Assembly (NCBI GenBank): GCA_903813345.2
Contig: CAIIXF020000002.1
Coordinates: forward strand, 8,329,555 to 8,393,554
Reading direction: 5' to 3'
From: Owenia fusiformis
Taxonomy: Eukaryota; Annelida; Polychaeta; Sabellida; Oweniidae
DNA: 64,000 nucleotides
The translations under genes were made by a program, and so were the position numbers. Positions 61,201 to 64,000 of the stretch are shown here, one piece after another. Positions within the stretch are counted from its first letter, which is position 1; every line of letters begins with the position of its first letter. The notes beneath the pieces are model-generated. The model ran no database searches, was not told where the DNA came from, and saw nothing but the letters and a program-made list of their open reading frames with translations.

Positions 61201-63410
61201 TGAATTCTAAGAAATGTCTTTTTGGACTGCATCAATCAAAAATATAAATAAAAAAGGATTCAATATATACATTTACACAATTTTTATGAACGCATTGTAT
61301 TTATGTTGCACCATGCATCAAATAGTGTTAGTTTGAAATAAAGTTGTAAGGCAAGTTCGGCACTTCAATGGGGACTAGGCGGGGGCCACCTGGGCGTCTT
61401 TTAGTAGGACCCCAATAGAACAAAACCATTTTCATGCGATTTTCATATTTTTATAAAAATCATATAGACAAGAACAAAATAAAATATAAATATGTACATT
61501 TCCACTGGTTGTCAACCATCAACCCAATTTTAGTTTTTGATTTATTTGAACCTTTTCAATCTATACCTTTTCAACTTACTTACGTTTTCCCATGAAATCA
61601 CATAGGCCTGCATCACTGAGAAGTCATCAATAATATGCACGCAGTTTGGAAGAGTATGCACGCAGTTTGTGATTTCTAGCTAAAATAGGCGCGCAGTTTG
61701 TGTTTTATTACTTCTTTCTGTCATGTTCATCTGTTTTAATACGAAATATTTTGTATTGTACGGGAGAACTGGGTTGAGATTTACCTGTGAATCAAAACCC
61801 AAGTGTTTTCTATTTCTGCGAAACGTGCCATATCAACTTATGTATCGGTGATCGAAAAATCGATGTCAATTTTTTGTATTAATCTGCTTATATTTTTAAA
61901 CCTACGTTCATCTGGACATACATTTCGCTATCACATGGTTAAATCATATAATCGCCACCGAATGGACGTGTGGAACTATAAAACAATTCAGAATAAATGT
62001 CTTAAAATGACGTTTGAAAACACAGACTCCAACTTTTATGATGCAATGTTGATAGGCGCGCAGTTTGTCAGTCTTTCAAACTGCGTGCATAGTAGGCAAG
62101 CAGTTTGGCTACCGCGCCGTGTTGAATAATGACTCAAATTATCTCAAGTAATACCCTTTCTCAGATTGATGCACATGTTCTCACACTCTTAAACTATGTA
62201 AGATTTGAAGTTGATGAAACCAAATCCTGTCATCACTCACCCATGGCAATTTATGTTCATTTTTATAAATAATTATACATATTAGCTCAACTGTTTGTTC
62301 GTAATTGGTTAAACATCAAATTTTGAAATCTTTGACCTTCCTCAGAGGGTAGTTTTACAGCTTTTCAGTCAAGGGTATTTGATGGCCTTAGATGCACTCG
62401 TAAGCTAATTAAACAGATTGGAAATTAGTTTATAAAAGCAATTTCATTCAGGATATATAACTTGATGTACATTTATGAGTCAAATATGTTTGTATGATTA
62501 TTTGTACAACTGACCATTTTTCAAGTTCAATATTTAATTAAGATGTTTTCTAATACAGTGTTTTGTTTACATATCCAAGGACTGTTCTTCAGTAAACTTT
62601 GGTTTCACAATTATAAGTTTTCAGATTTGGTACATTTTCCAGAAGTTGTGCAATGCCCCCCCCCCCTCAATTTCAAATTTTGTTAACAGGAAAATATTTT
62701 CACCAAAAATATGCAGCTTTGTAATGTTGATAAGGTCAGGGCAACATCCATTAACTATATCAGTGATCTCCCCAGCGTTAAACCATGTGGGCGCAGCACC
62801 CACCTGAGATTTTGCACCAACCTGAAAATCCATTTGCACCCACTTGAAAATGAAAAAAAAATCATTAAAAATTGGCATTTTGTGACCAATTTTGGTCTAA
62901 ATTGTGAAAATAAGAATTTTGCACCCATCTGAGAAAAAATCCTGGGGAGATCACTGTATATGTTTAAGGTTATATGCCCTGTTAAATTGTATTAATTTAA
63001 TCATAATGTAATCAATAGGCTATCAGCTTTATCAGGGCTTTATCACCTGCTTTTAGAAATTAACATTTGACTGTTGATTGTGCAGGTCATAGTACAAATA
63101 GAATTCATCATTTGTAACACTATTAGTGTAGTGTAGTGTAGTTTTGTGAAATTTCATTTTGTAATGACTAATATGTCAGGTCATGACATCTAAAGAGTCA
63201 ATAAAAGATATATATATTACAATATTAAACTTGATTGCAATTTGGAGCCACACATTTGGATTAGGAAGAGAGTTAATAGTACAAGGCTTTGTGATTTGAT
63301 TTCGTTTTTTTAAATTTTTAAGACTATTAGTGAAGCCGTAACACCTTCAAAATTATTGTATTGGCTTTGGAATATTCGGGAAAATCAAAGTTTGGACATG
63401 AAACATGACG
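58265..63410 (+). CDS. Predicted secreted or membrane protein, N-terminal exons only
   Basis: Exon A, 58153-58297, has a strong acceptor (CTCTTTTAATAG) and donor (GTAAGTTTTG). Its ATG at 58265, with an in-frame stop upstream at 58238, gives METYFYWIVCL in phase 0. Exon B, 63323-63410, also has a pyrimidine-rich acceptor and a GTAAGTGTGA donor. Only its phase-0 frame is open, giving TISEAVTPSKLLYW then LWNIRENQSLDMKHD, and it leaves in phase 1. Joined, they begin with a typical signal peptide (a short hydrophobic stretch, then TISEA with likely cleavage after Ala 16). The rest lies beyond the window. I do not recognise the family. The long 5' region is typical of receptor or secreted-factor genes. 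Without transcripts this remains a reasoned prediction. Confidence 0.4.
60037..61112 (-). mobile_element. 5'-truncated LINE insertion with 11-bp target duplication
   Basis: AGTCGAAAGAG is duplicated at 60026-60036 and 61113-61123. On the minus strand the insert ends in an eight-base A run (T run at 60037-60044), as expected for target-primed reverse transcription. Only the 3' end of ORF2 is present. Confidence 0.92.
60232..61076 (-). pseudogene. LINE ORF2 C-terminal fragment (end of reverse transcriptase and zinc-binding tail)
   Basis: The upstream piece (61076 to 60870) has SHFDYCSSIYGSSSLAALSK and LDKIHYQAA, the thumb region of non-LTR reverse transcriptases. The downstream piece (60864 to 60232) has NDWNQLSQTF, LLNRLRVDFALKDHFF, CLCGSTEDTKHFILTCPRH, the conserved C-terminal Cys/His segment. 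The two pieces are in different frames, with a single frameshift at about 60870-60885. The catalytic domain and endonuclease are missing, so it is dead. It resembles jockey/CR1/I-type LINEs; the clade is not settled. Confidence 0.88.
62127..62755. other. Intronic spacer
   Basis: AT-rich, with one C run near 62657. No feature recognised. Confidence 0.35.
62761..62956 (-). mobile_element. CAGTGATCTCC-family MITE, copy C, 5-bp target duplication
   Basis: Starts CAGTGATCTCCCCAGCG, ends GGGGAGATCACTG. TATAT is duplicated at 62756-62760 and 62957-62961. Opposite orientation to copies A and B. The inverted ends are the best preserved of the family. Confidence 0.9.
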
Positions 63411-63968
63411 GTAAGTGTGAAAGGGGATTTGAAATAATTGCTTGTTGAGAACTGGCTTTAAAAAGGTGTGCATTAGTGATATACCACACTCATAAACAAT
63501 GCTAATTGTATAGTGTATCACCTTGATGAACTCTTTTGAAAGTACCTAAAAAATAAATATCCAGCATGTGACGGTTTATTTCAAGAAAAATTGTATTTAT
63601 AACAAGAGGAAACACCCGGAATGACGCCTCACTTTCAGGGCTTCCTTTACAAGAATATCCAGAAAGTATTTAGATACACTAACAAATTATTGGGATAAGC
63701 TTTTGGTTAACCTAATATTTGGACAATATATGAAAGGTGGCAATTTAGACTGCTTTCAAGGATGCAAAATATTTAAATAATAGATTAAGAATGTTGAATG
63801 GTGTGATGTTGATGGTGGCCTCATGCCATTAAGAGTTTCAAAGTTCAACTCATAAAGGAAACTAGCATTTACATAAGGTGGTTCCTCTATGATAAGTTTA
63901 GATGTGTTTGTGCATGGCAAGTATATACGCCTTCATGTAAAAGGTGAAGTTATTGCCTTTCTCAGTCA
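63411..63968. other. Start of the next intron
   Basis: Follows the GTAAGTGTGA donor at 63411. AT-rich; no further exon seen before the window ends. Confidence 0.35.
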
Positions 63969-64000
63969 TTCCCCCCAGCAGCACCCACCTGAGATTTTAA
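63969..64000 (-). mobile_element. CAGTGATCTCC-family MITE, truncated by the window end
   Basis: CCCCCCAGCAGCACCCACC followed by TGAGATTTTA matches the left part of copy C. The first bases of the end are diverged. Confidence 0.6.

Larger units (their letters stand above)
58732..62121. mobile_element. 3.4-kb inverted-repeat element with CACGG ends and many GCGCGCAGTTTG motifs
   Basis: The left end CACGGAGCGGTAGGCAAACT and the right end, read inward, CACGGCGCGGTAGCCAAACT are inverted for about 75 bp. TTGAA flanks both sides (58727-58731 and 62122-62126), a candidate 5-bp duplication. CAAACTGCGCGCCTA or variants occur about twelve times, in clusters at 58745-58800, 59160-59255, 61635-61700 and 62050-62110, facing inward from each side. 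No transposase frame is recognised. A LINE fragment is inserted at 60037-61112. The element lies in the intron between the two exons of the predicted secreted protein. Confidence 0.7.

Overview
The window is AT-rich, intron-rich DNA from an invertebrate animal, most likely marine. It has split genes with GT-AG introns, an animal nucleoporin, a secreted trypsin-like protease with a thrombospondin type 1 repeat, and a very dense load of small DNA transposons and foldback elements. I cannot name the species. There are no bacterial operons, rRNA genes or CRISPR arrays.

Layout. About 1-2.9 kb holds a tRNA-like SINE head and a CGGCCATTTT tandem repeat. About 3.0-13.6 kb, plus strand: the 3' part of a trypsin-like serine protease gene in three exons whose splice phases join exactly. 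Its 8.2-kb first intron carries a pair of inverted 1-kb repeats and a 2.9-kb array of about 54 copies of a 54-bp unit that stops about 30 bp before the splice acceptor. About 14.2-24.2 kb, minus strand: ten exons of the nuclear pore gene NUP54 that join in frame into 477 codons. Its last coding exon or exons are not seen. The NUP54 introns contain a complete 501-bp non-autonomous hAT element with an 8-bp target duplication, a mariner relic, and other repeats.

About 24.8-37.5 kb is a repeat-dominated spacer: a minisatellite split by a foldback element, a 1-kb element with a 9-bp target duplication, and a 5.7-kb near-palindrome (29075-34811) with tandem units in its arms and a mariner-like foldback at its centre. 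About 38-64 kb appears to be the 5' end of a plus-strand gene. I infer possible untranslated exons near 38.9 and 50.2 kb, then a short first coding exon (ATG at 58265) that joins in phase to an exon at 63323-63410. Together they predict a signal peptide. Between those two exons lies a 3.4-kb inverted-repeat element full of a GCGCGCAGTTTG motif, itself interrupted by a 5'-truncated LINE with an 11-bp target duplication.

Several small transposon families could be defined from the window alone, because separate copies carry target duplications of the same length: 5 bp for CAGTGATCTCC elements, 6 bp for CAGGCCTGTCAACT elements, and 9 bp for TACCCTTTGCATTCG elements. The two recognised genes are not functionally linked. 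All exon calls come from reading splice sites and frames by eye.
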